This document shows positions 1 to 5,566 of a DNA stretch of 5,566 nt, one piece after another. A program made the translations under genes and the position numbers. Under the pieces are notes generated by a model. The model did no database searches. It was given only the letters and a program-made list of their open reading frames with translations, and was not told the DNA's origin. Location of the stretch: the NCBI GenBank assembly GCA_025353305.1, contig JANXQX010000067.1, positions 1-5,566 of the forward strand, in the 5' to 3' direction. Origin of the DNA: Holophagaceae bacterium (GTDB lineage: Bacteria; Acidobacteriota; Holophagae; Holophagales; Holophagaceae). The first letter of the stretch is position 1. Each line of letters begins with the position of its first letter.

Positions 1-1374
1 CCGATCCACGGGCTTGCCGAGCTTGGCCATGCGGCGCTGGAACTCGAAAGCCCTCGCGGCCAATACGTTCAGCACATAGGGTTGGCGCTGGATTTCAAGC
101 TTCGAGTAATCGCGCCAGGTATCGGGGTAGCCCACCTTGGCACCCATGGTGTCGAGTTTCCTATAGGCAGCCTGCTTGGTTGCTTCGCTCATCCATGGTG
201 AGTTCTGGATGCTCAGCCGCATGGCCTCCTTGTGGAATTTCACCATCTCCAGCGCGCGCGCCTTGGCCGCGGGAGAGAAAGCGCGCTTCACGTATAGCTG
301 ACCCAAGTCCTCGCCGATGGCGTTGTCCGTGGCCTGCAGGACGCGCTTCCAGCGGGGCAGCATCTCCTTGCGACCGGAAAGCTTCGCGCCGTAGAAGGCG
401 AAATTCTGTTCCTCGAAGGCACGGCTCAGTTCCGGGGCGGTCGCGTTCAAGAGATTCCAGCGGAGGTAGGCCTTCCAATCATTCAGAGGGACTTCCTGCG
501 TGAGCTTGGCAAAGGCTTTCAGGAATTCCGGCTGACCCACCAGCAGCTCCATCTGGGAATCCGGCAATGCGATGCCCTTGAAGTATTCGGGCCAGTTGAA
601 TCCTGCTGCGAGGCTAGACACATCCATACGTTTCAGCTTGTGATAGTTGGCGACGGGGTCGCGCAGATCCACAAGCCGCTTGGAAGCTTCGGCAAGCTTG
701 GTCTCCAGGGCAAGAACATTCCCGGCCGCAGCTTTTGCCGTGACTCCATCGTCCCCCGCCAGCTCGAAAATCCTGGCGATATGGGCGGCGTATTTTTTCC
801 GGAGAAGTTTGGAGGCATCATCAGCGCGGAAGTAGTACTCCCGCTCCGGCAATCCCAGACCACCCTGGTAGAGCCGCGCGATCTCGGTGGCGCTATCTTT
901 GTCATCGGCCGCCACAAAAAACGCAAAGCCGCCGCCCACGCCATGGGCATGCATCCAAGCCAACATTGGTGCGAGGCCATCTGGATCTTTGACCCCGTTG
1001 ATACGGTTGAGGGCATCAGCCAGCGGTGTGATCCCCGCCTTTTCGATGGTGGTCTCATCCATGCCCGAAGCGTAGAAATCACCAATGCGCTGGATGACCG
1101 ATCCTTTCGGCGACCTGGTTTCCTTCGCCGAACTTTCCAGGATGTCACGCAGGATCGCCCAGTTACGGTCATCGATTTCCTGGTTCACGCCATAGGCCGC
1201 GTAAGCGCCGGGAATCGCCACTTTGTCGTAGCCCCCATTGGCGTAGGCGTAAAAGTCCGCGCATGGCGTCGCGGTCCGGTTCATGTAGGCGGGATCGACG
1301 CCGAGCACGGGCCGGGGAGTGGCCGCCGCAAGGACAATGGCTGAGGTGGACAGCAGAAGGATTCGTGGATTCAT
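1..1374 (-). CDS. M13 family zinc metallopeptidase, second tandem copy; 3' part (catalytic half) outside window
   Basis: I translated this frame by hand from the ATG at 1374. It stays open for 458 codons to the window edge. The N-terminus (MNPRILLLSTSAIVLAAA) is a plausible Sec signal peptide with cleavage near residues 19-25, so an exported enzyme is inferred. PCADFYAYANGG at about residues 37-48 is the M13 N-terminal signature. Further matches to the complete paralogue at 1939-3987 include GDFYASGMD, YQGGLGLPEREYY, WKAYLRW, LGQLYVKRAFSP and KVGYPDTW. By eye, roughly half of the aligned residues are identical. The last residues, GKPVDR, align with GQPIDR at 462-467 of the paralogue, so the zinc site HExxH and GENIADLGG should lie about 50-125 codons beyond the edge. 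Whether this copy is catalytically intact cannot be judged. Where the paralogue has ANGGW, this copy has ANGGY. The start is preceded by a weak purine stretch (AAGAGA, complement of 1380-1385) five bases upstream. The heptad array begins only 18 bases before the ATG. Confidence 0.95.
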   Translation of the reverse strand, partial: MNPRILLLSTSAIVLAAATPRPVLGVDPAYMNRTATPCADFYAYANGGYDKVAIPGAYAAYGVNQEIDDRNWAILRDILESSAKETRSPKGSVIQRIGDFYASGMDETTIEKAGITPLADALNRINGVKDPDGLAPMLAWMHAHGVGGGFAFFVAADDKDSATEIARLYQGGLGLPEREYYFRADDASKLLRKKYAAHIARIFELAGDDGVTAKAAAGNVLALETKLAEASKRLVDLRDPVANYHKLKRMDVSSLAAGFNWPEYFKGIALPDSQMELLVGQPEFLKAFAKLTQEVPLNDWKAYLRWNLLNATAPELSRAFEEQNFAFYGAKLSGRKEMLPRWKRVLQATDNAIGEDLGQLYVKRAFSPAAKARALEMVKFHKEAMRLSIQNSPWMSEATKQAAYRKLDTMGAKVGYPDTWRDYSKLEIQRQPYVLNVLAARAFEFQRRMAKLGKPVDR

Positions 1375-1392
1375 GGAGATCTCTTTAAAGTA

Positions 1393-1530
1393 GCTGTGGG
1401 CGGTGGGCTGTGGGCGGTGGGCTGTGGGCGGTGGGCGGTGGGCTGTGGGCGGTGGGCGGTGGGCTGTGGGCTGTGGGCGGTGGGCTGTGGGCGGTGGGCT
1501 GTGGGCGGTGGGCGGTGGGCTGTGGGCGGT
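1393..1530. repeat. Perfect heptanucleotide tandem array, two unit types, 19 units plus 5 bases
   Basis: On the plus strand the array is an uninterrupted 7-bp series with only the third base variable. Unit A is GCTGTGG and unit B is GCGGTGG. The order is ABABABBABBAABABABBA followed by a partial B (GCGGT). Nine A and ten B units are complete, with no other substitution or indel. The block 1393-1453 is repeated exactly at 1470-1530, an offset of 11 units (77 bp). The last base (1530) is also part of the stop codon of the S23-type gene. The plus strand carries 19 GGG tracts spaced by four bases. The minus strand, which matches the transcripts, reads CCCACAGC/CCCACCGC. The 7-bp period is not a multiple of 3, and no real gene runs through it. 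Confidence 0.98.
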
Positions 1531-1889
1531 TATCCAGTGGCAGATTTTCGAAGGCCGCGAAACAGGGCGTTGAGGGTGCGGCACATGATTTCACATTGAT
1601 CGGATAGCGGGTCATCCAAAGGAAGAAATCCAAGATCTTTGGCAATAAGAACTTGAAACTGAAGTTCCTTTGCCGAACCGGCCGCGACTTCTATGTACCT
1701 GAGATATTCCTTGATGCTGGTGCGACTGCTACCTTCTGCAAGGTTTGATCCGATCGAGATGGCCGCACGCCTCATTTGTGAAGACAATCCGAATCGCTCC
1801 TCCATGGGGAAAGGTCTTGTGGCCAAGTAGACTTCCTTCACGAGTTCCCTTGCCATTGCAAATGCTCGGAGTTTGGAGGGATCGCGCAC
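1530..1889 (-). CDS. S23-type four-helix-bundle protein (23S rRNA intervening-sequence protein family), orphan copy
   Basis: The product is 119 residues, the usual size for the family. Family hallmarks are ERFGLSSQMRRAAISIGSNL at 31-50, followed by AEGSSR, then EYLRYIEVAAGSAKEL at 61-76 and QVLIAKDLGFL at 79-89. These correspond to the conserved helices of the S23/TIGR02436 group. Family members were first found inside 23S rRNA intervening sequences of spirochaetes; Avd of diversity-generating retroelements is a relative that forms a positively charged pentameric barrel binding nucleic acid. The molecular role of orphan copies is not established, and I do not assign one. The start is GTG at 1889: an in-frame TGA lies immediately upstream (1890-1892), and the ATG at 1891-1893 is out of frame. 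An internal ATG at codon 12 would remove part of the conserved first helix. GC over 1621-1860 is about 50% by hand count, against 57-63% in sampled neighbouring lines. This and the bracketing inverted heptad arrays suggest horizontal or cassette-like acquisition. Confidence 0.9.
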   Translation of the reverse strand: MRDPSKLRAFAMARELVKEVYLATRPFPMEERFGLSSQMRRAAISIGSNLAEGSSRTSIKEYLRYIEVAAGSAKELQFQVLIAKDLGFLPLDDPLSDQCEIMCRTLNALFRGLRKSATG

Positions 1890-1895
1890 TCATCT

Positions 1896-1930
1896 AGCCT
1901 ACAGCCTACAGCCCAAAGCCCACAGCCCAG
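1896..1930. repeat. Five-unit degenerate heptad array, inverted relative to 1393-1530
   Basis: Plus-strand units are AGCCTAC, AGCCTAC, AGCCCAA, AGCCCAC and AGCCCAG. They are reverse complements of the unit-A phase of the long array (GTGGGCT), so the two arrays face each other across the S23-type gene. The 13 bases at 1917-1929 (AGCCCACAGCCCA) are perfectly complementary to 1460-1472 in the long array. The array starts 6 bases from the GTG start codon and ends 8 bases from the stop codon of the upstream M13 gene. It is more degenerate than the long array. Confidence 0.9.
1898..1902 (-). promoter_or_regulatory. Possible Shine-Dalgarno (GTAGG) supplied by the last heptad unit
   Basis: Reading the minus strand, the final repeat unit gives GTAGG, with the AGG eight bases before the GTG start of the S23-type gene. 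Nothing closer to AGGAGG is visible. If real, the ribosome site is part of the repeat array and could be masked by pairing with the complementary array past the stop codon. The match is short and this is inference. Confidence 0.3.
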
Positions 1931-1938
1931 TCATGGGC

Positions 1939-3987
1939 CTACCAAATGCTCGGACGAACATTTTCCGGGCGTTTCATGGCATCGCCATCCTGGCACCCGA
2001 AGGCCGTGAAGAACTCCGGCAGATTGGCAAGCGGCCCGATGGTGCGGAACTGGCCGGGGCTGTGGGGATCGGTGTTAAGTCTCACCCGCTGGGCTTCAGG
2101 GCGGATGACGTTGCGCCAGATGATGGCGAAATTCAGGAAGAGCCGCTGAGGTCCCGTGAAGCCGTCGATGGGGGCGGGTACTTTTCCTCCAAGGCTCTTC
2201 TGCCAGGCCGCGTAGGAGATCTTCAGTCCCCCGAGATCGGCGATATTCTCGCCCAGGGTGAGCTTGCCGTTCACGTTCTGATCCGGCAGCGCCTTGAAGG
2301 CATCGAACTCCTTCACCACCAGATCCGTGCGGCTCTCATAGGCTTTCTTATCGTCGGCGGTCCACCAGTTTTTCAGGTTGCCATCGGCGTCGAACTGACT
2401 CCCAGAATCGTCGAATCCGTGGGTCATCTCATGGCCGATCACGGCGCCAATGCCACCGTAGTTCACCGCATCGTCGGCGTTCGCATCGAAGAAAGGCGGC
2501 TGGAGAATGCCCGCCGGGAATACGATCTCGTTCATGGTGGGGCTGTAGTAGGCGTTCACCGTGGCGGGCGTCATGCCCCATTCCGTGCGGTCGATGGGCT
2601 GTCCCAGCTTCTCGATGTTGTGCCTGGTTTCATAGGCCCGGGCCCGCATGATGTTGCCGAAGAAATCCCCGCGCAGGACCTCGATCTTGGAAGCGTCTTT
2701 CCATTTGTCGGGGTAGCCGACCTTCACGCCGAAAGCCGCGAGCTTTTTCAGGGCCTGCTTCTTGGTGTCCTCGCCCATCCAGGGCAGCGCCACGATTTTT
2801 TCCTTGAGCGCGGTGCGGAGATTCTCGATGAGCACCACCATCTTCTGCTTGGCTTCGGGACTGAAGGCCTTCTTCACGTAGAGCTGGCCCGCGGCTTCGC
2901 CGAGCGCCGAAGGGGTGTCGAGCACGGCCTGGACGCGTTTCCAGCGATCCTGCTGCTGGGGAATCCCATTCAGCGTGCGGCTGTTGAAATCGAAAGCCTC
3001 ATCCACAAAGGCAGTAGAAAGGTAAGGCGCCGCGGAACTGACGGCGTGCCAGCGCAGATAGGCCCTCCACTCCGCCAGCGTGAGCTGGTCGGCCAAAACG
3101 CCGAACTCTTTGAAGAAGCCCGGCTGGCGCACGTTCACATCCTCGAGTTTAGTGATCCCCCGGCCCATGAGATAAGCGCTCCAATCAAACTGCGGCGCCA
3201 ACTGAATCAGCTCGGATACGGGCATTTTGTGGTAGGTCTTCTGGGGATCGCGCTGCTCCACGCGGGTCATGGAGGCCTTGGCCAGCCGCGTTTCCACCAG
3301 CATCACGGCGTCCGCGTGAGCGCCAGCATCCAGGGGGTCCTCGCCCGCCAGCACCATCATCCGGGCCACATGCGCGACGTACTTCGCGCGCAGCTCCTTG
3401 GATTTCGCATCGTCCTTGGTGTAGTAATCGCGGTCCGGCAAGCCCAGGCCGCCCTGGTTGAGTTGCACGATGTACTGGGTGCTGTTCTTGGCATCCTGGG
3501 CGACGCCCAGGCCGAAGCCCCCGCCCCCGGCCCGGGCCCCGTGAAAGGCCGCCAGCACGGGTGCCAGATCCTTGGTGCCCCGCATGGCCTCGATGCGGTC
3601 CAGCCATGGTTTCAAGGGTGCCGGACCTAGTTTCTCGATGGCCGCCACGTCCATGCCCGAAGCAAAGAAGTCGCCGACCTTTTGTTCGATGGAACCCTTC
3701 TTCCAATCCGTGCGTTTCGAAGTCTCCTCCAGAATGGCGTGCAGCGTGTCCCGATTCCGGTCCGCCAGTTCCTCGAAACTGCCGAAGCGCGCCTTGTCGG
3801 CCGGAATGGTGGAGCGCTTGAGCCAGCCGCCGTTCGCGTACTGGTAAAAGTCATCGCAGGGTCTCACCGAAGTGTCCATGTTCGCCGGGTCGATGGCCTT
3901 GGGAGCGACCTTGGGCGCTGGGCTCTGTGCCACCAGCGACGTGGCGAGCAGCCCGAGGGAAAGGAGCGCAGGAGATAGGATGGACAT
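1939..3987 (-). CDS. Secreted M13 family zinc endopeptidase (neprilysin/PepO type), complete
   Basis: The 682-residue product is normal length for bacterial M13 peptidases. The N-terminus has a hydrophobic stretch (residues 3-20) with a signal-peptidase-like site SLVA|Q near 20, and no lipobox Cys, so a soluble exported protein is inferred. PCDDFYQYANGGW (43-55) opens the large N-terminal domain. The catalytic half contains VNAYY (477-481, substrate-binding Asn-Ala), NEIVFPAG (486-493), the zinc site HEMTHGFDD (519-527; His519, Glu520, His523) and GENIADLGG (579-587), which gives the third zinc ligand Glu580 and Asp584. DPHSPGQFR (640-648) supplies the expected transition-state His642 and Arg648. 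It ends in the family-like ...SIW. All catalytic residues are present, so activity is expected; known relatives cleave oligopeptides. ATG 3987 is supported by ACGAGG with GAGG at 3993-3996, five bases upstream. The 94 bases between the start and the foldback element must hold any proximal promoter; I saw no convincing -35/-10 pair. Confidence 0.97.
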   Translation of the reverse strand: MSILSPALLSLGLLATSLVAQSPAPKVAPKAIDPANMDTSVRPCDDFYQYANGGWLKRSTIPADKARFGSFEELADRNRDTLHAILEETSKRTDWKKGSIEQKVGDFFASGMDVAAIEKLGPAPLKPWLDRIEAMRGTKDLAPVLAAFHGARAGGGGFGLGVAQDAKNSTQYIVQLNQGGLGLPDRDYYTKDDAKSKELRAKYVAHVARMMVLAGEDPLDAGAHADAVMLVETRLAKASMTRVEQRDPQKTYHKMPVSELIQLAPQFDWSAYLMGRGITKLEDVNVRQPGFFKEFGVLADQLTLAEWRAYLRWHAVSSAAPYLSTAFVDEAFDFNSRTLNGIPQQQDRWKRVQAVLDTPSALGEAAGQLYVKKAFSPEAKQKMVVLIENLRTALKEKIVALPWMGEDTKKQALKKLAAFGVKVGYPDKWKDASKIEVLRGDFFGNIMRARAYETRHNIEKLGQPIDRTEWGMTPATVNAYYSPTMNEIVFPAGILQPPFFDANADDAVNYGGIGAVIGHEMTHGFDDSGSQFDADGNLKNWWTADDKKAYESRTDLVVKEFDAFKALPDQNVNGKLTLGENIADLGGLKISYAAWQKSLGGKVPAPIDGFTGPQRLFLNFAIIWRNVIRPEAQRVRLNTDPHSPGQFRTIGPLANLPEFFTAFGCQDGDAMKRPENVRPSIW

Positions 3988-4081
3988 GGAAACCTCGTTA
4001 GATGAGGGTTAAAGCGTAGCATTCAATCCGAAGGTCTTCCAGAGACTGGGTGAGAGTCACTGTTGAACGTGAATCTGTTTC

Positions 4082-4191
4082 ATACCAAGTCGCGTTCAAT
4101 AAAACAGAAATGGATTCACCGCCAAGACGCCAAGAGCGCCAAGAGTCTTATTGTCTCGTGTATCGGCTCGGCCGATACTGAGAAGAAAGCC
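4082..4191 (+). repeat. Left arm of the foldback element
   Basis: In order it holds the terminal ATACCAAGT, a TTCAAT stretch, and three CGCCAAG copies (4120-4126, 4128-4134, 4137-4143) spaced 8 and 9 bases apart. A small self-palindrome follows, GTATCGGC with loop TCG and then GCCGATAC (4160-4178). The right arm is the reverse complement with only two CGCC copies, the second degenerate. Confidence 0.85.
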
Positions 4192-4214
4192 ATCATGCGC
4201 CAGCTTCGCGGGGG

Positions 4215-4278
4215 AAATTCAGGCGACCCGGCGACGGCCTCACGCTCTGGTGTGATCCGTGCCGGGTCGCCTGAATTT
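4215..4278. repeat. Perfect 18-bp stem with 28-base loop in the centre of the foldback element
   Basis: AAATTCAGGCGACCCGGC at 4215-4232 is exactly reverse-complementary to 4261-4278, leaving a loop at 4233-4260. It is followed by a compact hairpin at 4279-4295 (GCGGGCT, loop ATT, AGCCCGC). GCGCCAGC at 4197-4204 is complementary to 4294-4301, enclosing both. GCTTCGCG at 4203-4210 can alternatively pair with 4311-4318. There is no T-tract, so a standard Rho-independent terminator is not supported. Confidence 0.9.
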
Positions 4279-4364
4279 GCGGGCTATTAGCCCGCTGGCG
4301 CTACGCGCCTCGCGAAGCGACTTCCGGTCCCAGTGAAGGCTTATGGAACTTGTGCATTTTTCCT

Positions 4365-4459
4365 GGCGCTCTTCTCGGTATCGGCAGAGCCGATACACGA
4401 GACAAAGGGAAATCTGGCGTCTTGGCGGTGAATTCAATTTTTTGAATGCAACTTGGTAT
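4365..4459 (-). repeat. Right arm of the foldback element
   Basis: This is the reverse complement of the left arm, with the same order of blocks. It lacks the third CGCCAAG unit and about six bases of the TTCAA spacer. Its own small palindrome is TATCGGC, loop AGA, GCCGATA (4379-4395). The loop differs from the left arm (TCG against AGA on the plus strand), while the stems are identical. At 4432-4447 a short AT-rich hairpin (ATTCAA, TTTT, TTGAAT) is also visible. Confidence 0.85.
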
Positions 4460-4471
4460 CAGAGCCGCGCG

Positions 4472-5566
4472 TCAGGCGCGGGGCGTCAGGCTCAGCTTGA
4501 TGCCGTTGAGGGGCGCCGCCGACACATCGTAATGCTGCCGGATATCCTGCCCTGGCACCAGCGTGAGGTCGTAGTGAAGCAATAGGTGGGTGGTGAGCGC
4601 CTTGATCTCGAGCTTGGCGAAATTGATGCCGATGCAGGTGCGGGGGCCGCCACCGAAACCGACCAGCGCGTAGGGGGTCCGGACGTCCTCTTCGCGGGGC
4701 GGGGCGAAACGATCGGGGTCGAATTTTTCCGGATCTGTCCAGACGTGCTTGAGATAGTGGGAACCAACGATTGAATAGAAGAGTTTGGCGCCGGATGGAA
4801 TGATGTGATCCAGGAAGGGCACATCTGCCAGGACGCCCCGCGCCCCGTTGGGAATGGGCGGGTACATGCGCTCCGCCTCGCTCAGTGCATTGCCCAGGGT
4901 CTTCATGCGCTGGAGTTCCTCGACGGTGGCAACCTTGCGGCCACCCAGGATCGCGTCCTGTTCTTCCCGGATGCGGGCGAGGTAGTCCGGATGCTGGCAC
5001 AGGAGATAGAGGAACCAGGCGATGAGGCTGGTGGAAGTCTCATGCCCCGCCACCAGAAGGGTGTTCATGTGTCCGATCAATTGCTCATCCGATAGCGCCT
5101 GGCCCTCCCGGTCGCGGGCTGCCACGAGCATGCCCAGCGCATCGTTCGCGGGGCGGGCGCGGCGCTCCTGGATCTTCGGCCGCAGCAGTTCGTGCACACG
5201 CTGCCACAACTGGTCACGCCGCTGGTGCCAGGCAGCGTCCCGGCCCTGGACCGGGACGTCATAGCGGAGATCGAGAAGCTCCGAATAGACCCGGGCGAAT
5301 TGTTCGACCTCCGAACCTGGCTTGAGGCCTGCTATCGTTTCAGCTGCGATGGCGAAGGTGAGTTTCCGGGCCTCCGCAAAGACGTCCATTGTTCCGCGTG
5401 TGGCCCAATCGCCGGCCCACTCGAGGATGATCCGTTGCATCACCTGCAGGTACTCACCCAGATGGCCCGCGGCGAAGGCTGGATTCATCATCCGGCGGTG
5501 GTCGGCATGCTCCACCCCGTCCATGCTCAGGAGACCATGGCCGAGGTGTTCCCCCAGTCCAAGCAC
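4472..5566 (-). CDS. Cytochrome P450, lacking its N-terminus beyond the window edge
   Basis: The frame is open to the window edge, giving 364 residues. Typical bacterial P450s run about 440-460 residues, so roughly 80-90 N-terminal residues should lie outside. The GTG at the edge is therefore probably an internal Val codon. Visible landmarks, numbered from the edge, are DGVEHADHRR (16-25, C-helix region) and the I-helix oxygen-activation motif AGHETS (173-178). The K-helix ExxR is at Glu230-Arg233, FDPDRF at 282-287, and the haem-binding loop FGGGPRTCIG at 304-313 with Cys311 as axial thiolate. All key residues are intact, so a functional haem monooxygenase is expected. The haem loop followed by NFAKLEIKALTTHLLLHYD, and the PGQ-containing tail, recall the CYP120/CYP26-like branch; substrate is unknown. 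No ferredoxin or reductase domain is fused or adjacent in the window. It ends with TGA at 4472-4474, and the foldback element starts 12 bases later. Confidence 0.96.
   Translation of the reverse strand: MLGLGEHLGHGLLSMDGVEHADHRRMMNPAFAAGHLGEYLQVMQRIILEWAGDWATRGTMDVFAEARKLTFAIAAETIAGLKPGSEVEQFARVYSELLDLRYDVPVQGRDAAWHQRRDQLWQRVHELLRPKIQERRARPANDALGMLVAARDREGQALSDEQLIGHMNTLLVAGHETSTSLIAWFLYLLCQHPDYLARIREEQDAILGGRKVATVEELQRMKTLGNALSEAERMYPPIPNGARGVLADVPFLDHIIPSGAKLFYSIVGSHYLKHVWTDPEKFDPDRFAPPREEDVRTPYALVGFGGGPRTCIGINFAKLEIKALTTHLLLHYDLTLVPGQDIRQHYDVSAAPLNGIKLSLTPRA

Larger units (their letters stand above)
4082..4459. mobile_element. 378-bp non-coding foldback (MITE-like) element
   Basis: The two ends are inverted copies of each other: ATACCAAGT at 4082-4090 and its complement at 4451-4459. 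Arms of about 110 bases (4082-4191) and 95 bases (4365-4459) align with two indels. They share two perfect 19-base blocks (4114-4132 with 4415-4433; 4151-4169 with 4387-4405) and a 14-of-15 match (4171-4185 with 4371-4385). The middle holds further hairpins, listed separately. No transposase or credible ORF is present and no target-site duplication is obvious, so the exact ends are uncertain. The right end lies 12 bases past the P450 stop. It could be a MITE, a composite of dispersed palindromes, or a large 3'-end hairpin. Classification is inference; the inverted symmetry is directly visible. Confidence 0.75.

Noticed and set aside
640..1344. Plus-strand and minus-strand alternative frames over 633-1344
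   Set aside because: They overlap the hand-translated second M13 gene, whose frame is open from 1374 to the window edge with clear paralogue similarity.
1393..1530. CRISPR array
   Set aside because: Seven-base units are directly contiguous, with no spacers.
1385..1645. Minus-strand frame encoding a PPPTAHS-type repetitive peptide through the heptad array
   Set aside because: It is the array read in one frame (three heptads give seven residues), and it overlaps the S23-type gene in another frame. No independent evidence of translation.
1925..1938. Rho-independent terminator after the complete M13 gene
   Set aside because: Only a 5-bp stem (GCCCA/TGGGC, 4-base loop) with no following T-tract. 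Part of it is simply a heptad unit.
1873..3630. Plus-strand open frame of 585 codons antisense to the complete M13 gene
   Set aside because: It mirrors the real M13 gene, which carries all family motifs. The antisense translation shows no recognisable domain, and long antisense frames are expected in GC-rich coding DNA.
4006..4045. Promoter for the complete M13 gene (TGGAAG, 17 bases, TACGCT on the minus strand)
   Set aside because: Only three of six bases match the -35 consensus and the -10 is poor; too weak to list as a feature.
4063..4437. Small open frames on both strands (4063-4290 plus, 4240-4437 minus)
   Set aside because: They read through the foldback arms and hairpins, show no family resemblance, and have no supporting ribosome site. 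The inverted repeat explains the sequence better.
5564..5566. GTG at the window edge as the P450 start codon
   Set aside because: The conserved C-helix region begins only about 15 residues later, so around 80-90 residues of a normal P450 would be missing. The frame almost certainly continues outside.

Overview
The window looks like a moderately high-GC bacterial chromosome segment. Hand counts over single 60-base lines give about 57-63% GC in the large genes. All four real genes lie on the minus strand. Reading in transcription order (right to left), they are a 5'-truncated cytochrome P450 (4472-5566), a complete secreted M13 (neprilysin/PepO-type) zinc metallopeptidase (1939-3987), a small S23-type four-helix-bundle protein (1530-1889), and a second M13 peptidase (1-1374) that leaves the window before its catalytic domain. 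Tandem secreted M13 peptidases beside a bacterial P450 would fit an Acidobacteriota (Holophagae-like) genome. That is a low-confidence impression; no rRNA or marker gene is present, and Myxococcota or Gammaproteobacteria remain possible.

Two intergenic regions carry most of the unexplained structure. The first (1393-1930) separates the two M13 paralogues. It is the S23-type gene, at about 50% GC, tightly bracketed by heptanucleotide arrays that are inverted relative to each other. The array at 1393-1530 is 19 complete units plus a partial one, with a single two-state variable position, and its last base lies in the gene's stop codon. The array at 1896-1930 is five degenerate units of the complementary motif and ends six bases before the start codon. 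Gene and arrays look like one inserted cassette, and the downstream M13 gene begins only 18 bases beyond it.

The second (4082-4459) lies between the P450 stop and the M13 promoter region. It is a 378-bp non-coding foldback element with imperfect arms of about 110 and 95 bases, ending in ATACCAAGT and its complement. Inside it sit small hairpins and a perfect 18-bp stem. It resembles a MITE or a composite dispersed palindrome; no transposase is present.

Functionally, the two M13 proteins are predicted exported endopeptidases that arose by duplication. The P450 is a separate oxidative enzyme whose redox partners are not in the window. No operon logic links the P450 to the peptidases beyond shared orientation. 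The strongest candidate for something undescribed is the S23 gene plus its inverted heptad arrays. No tRNA, rRNA, CRISPR array, transposase or convincing Rho-independent terminator was seen.
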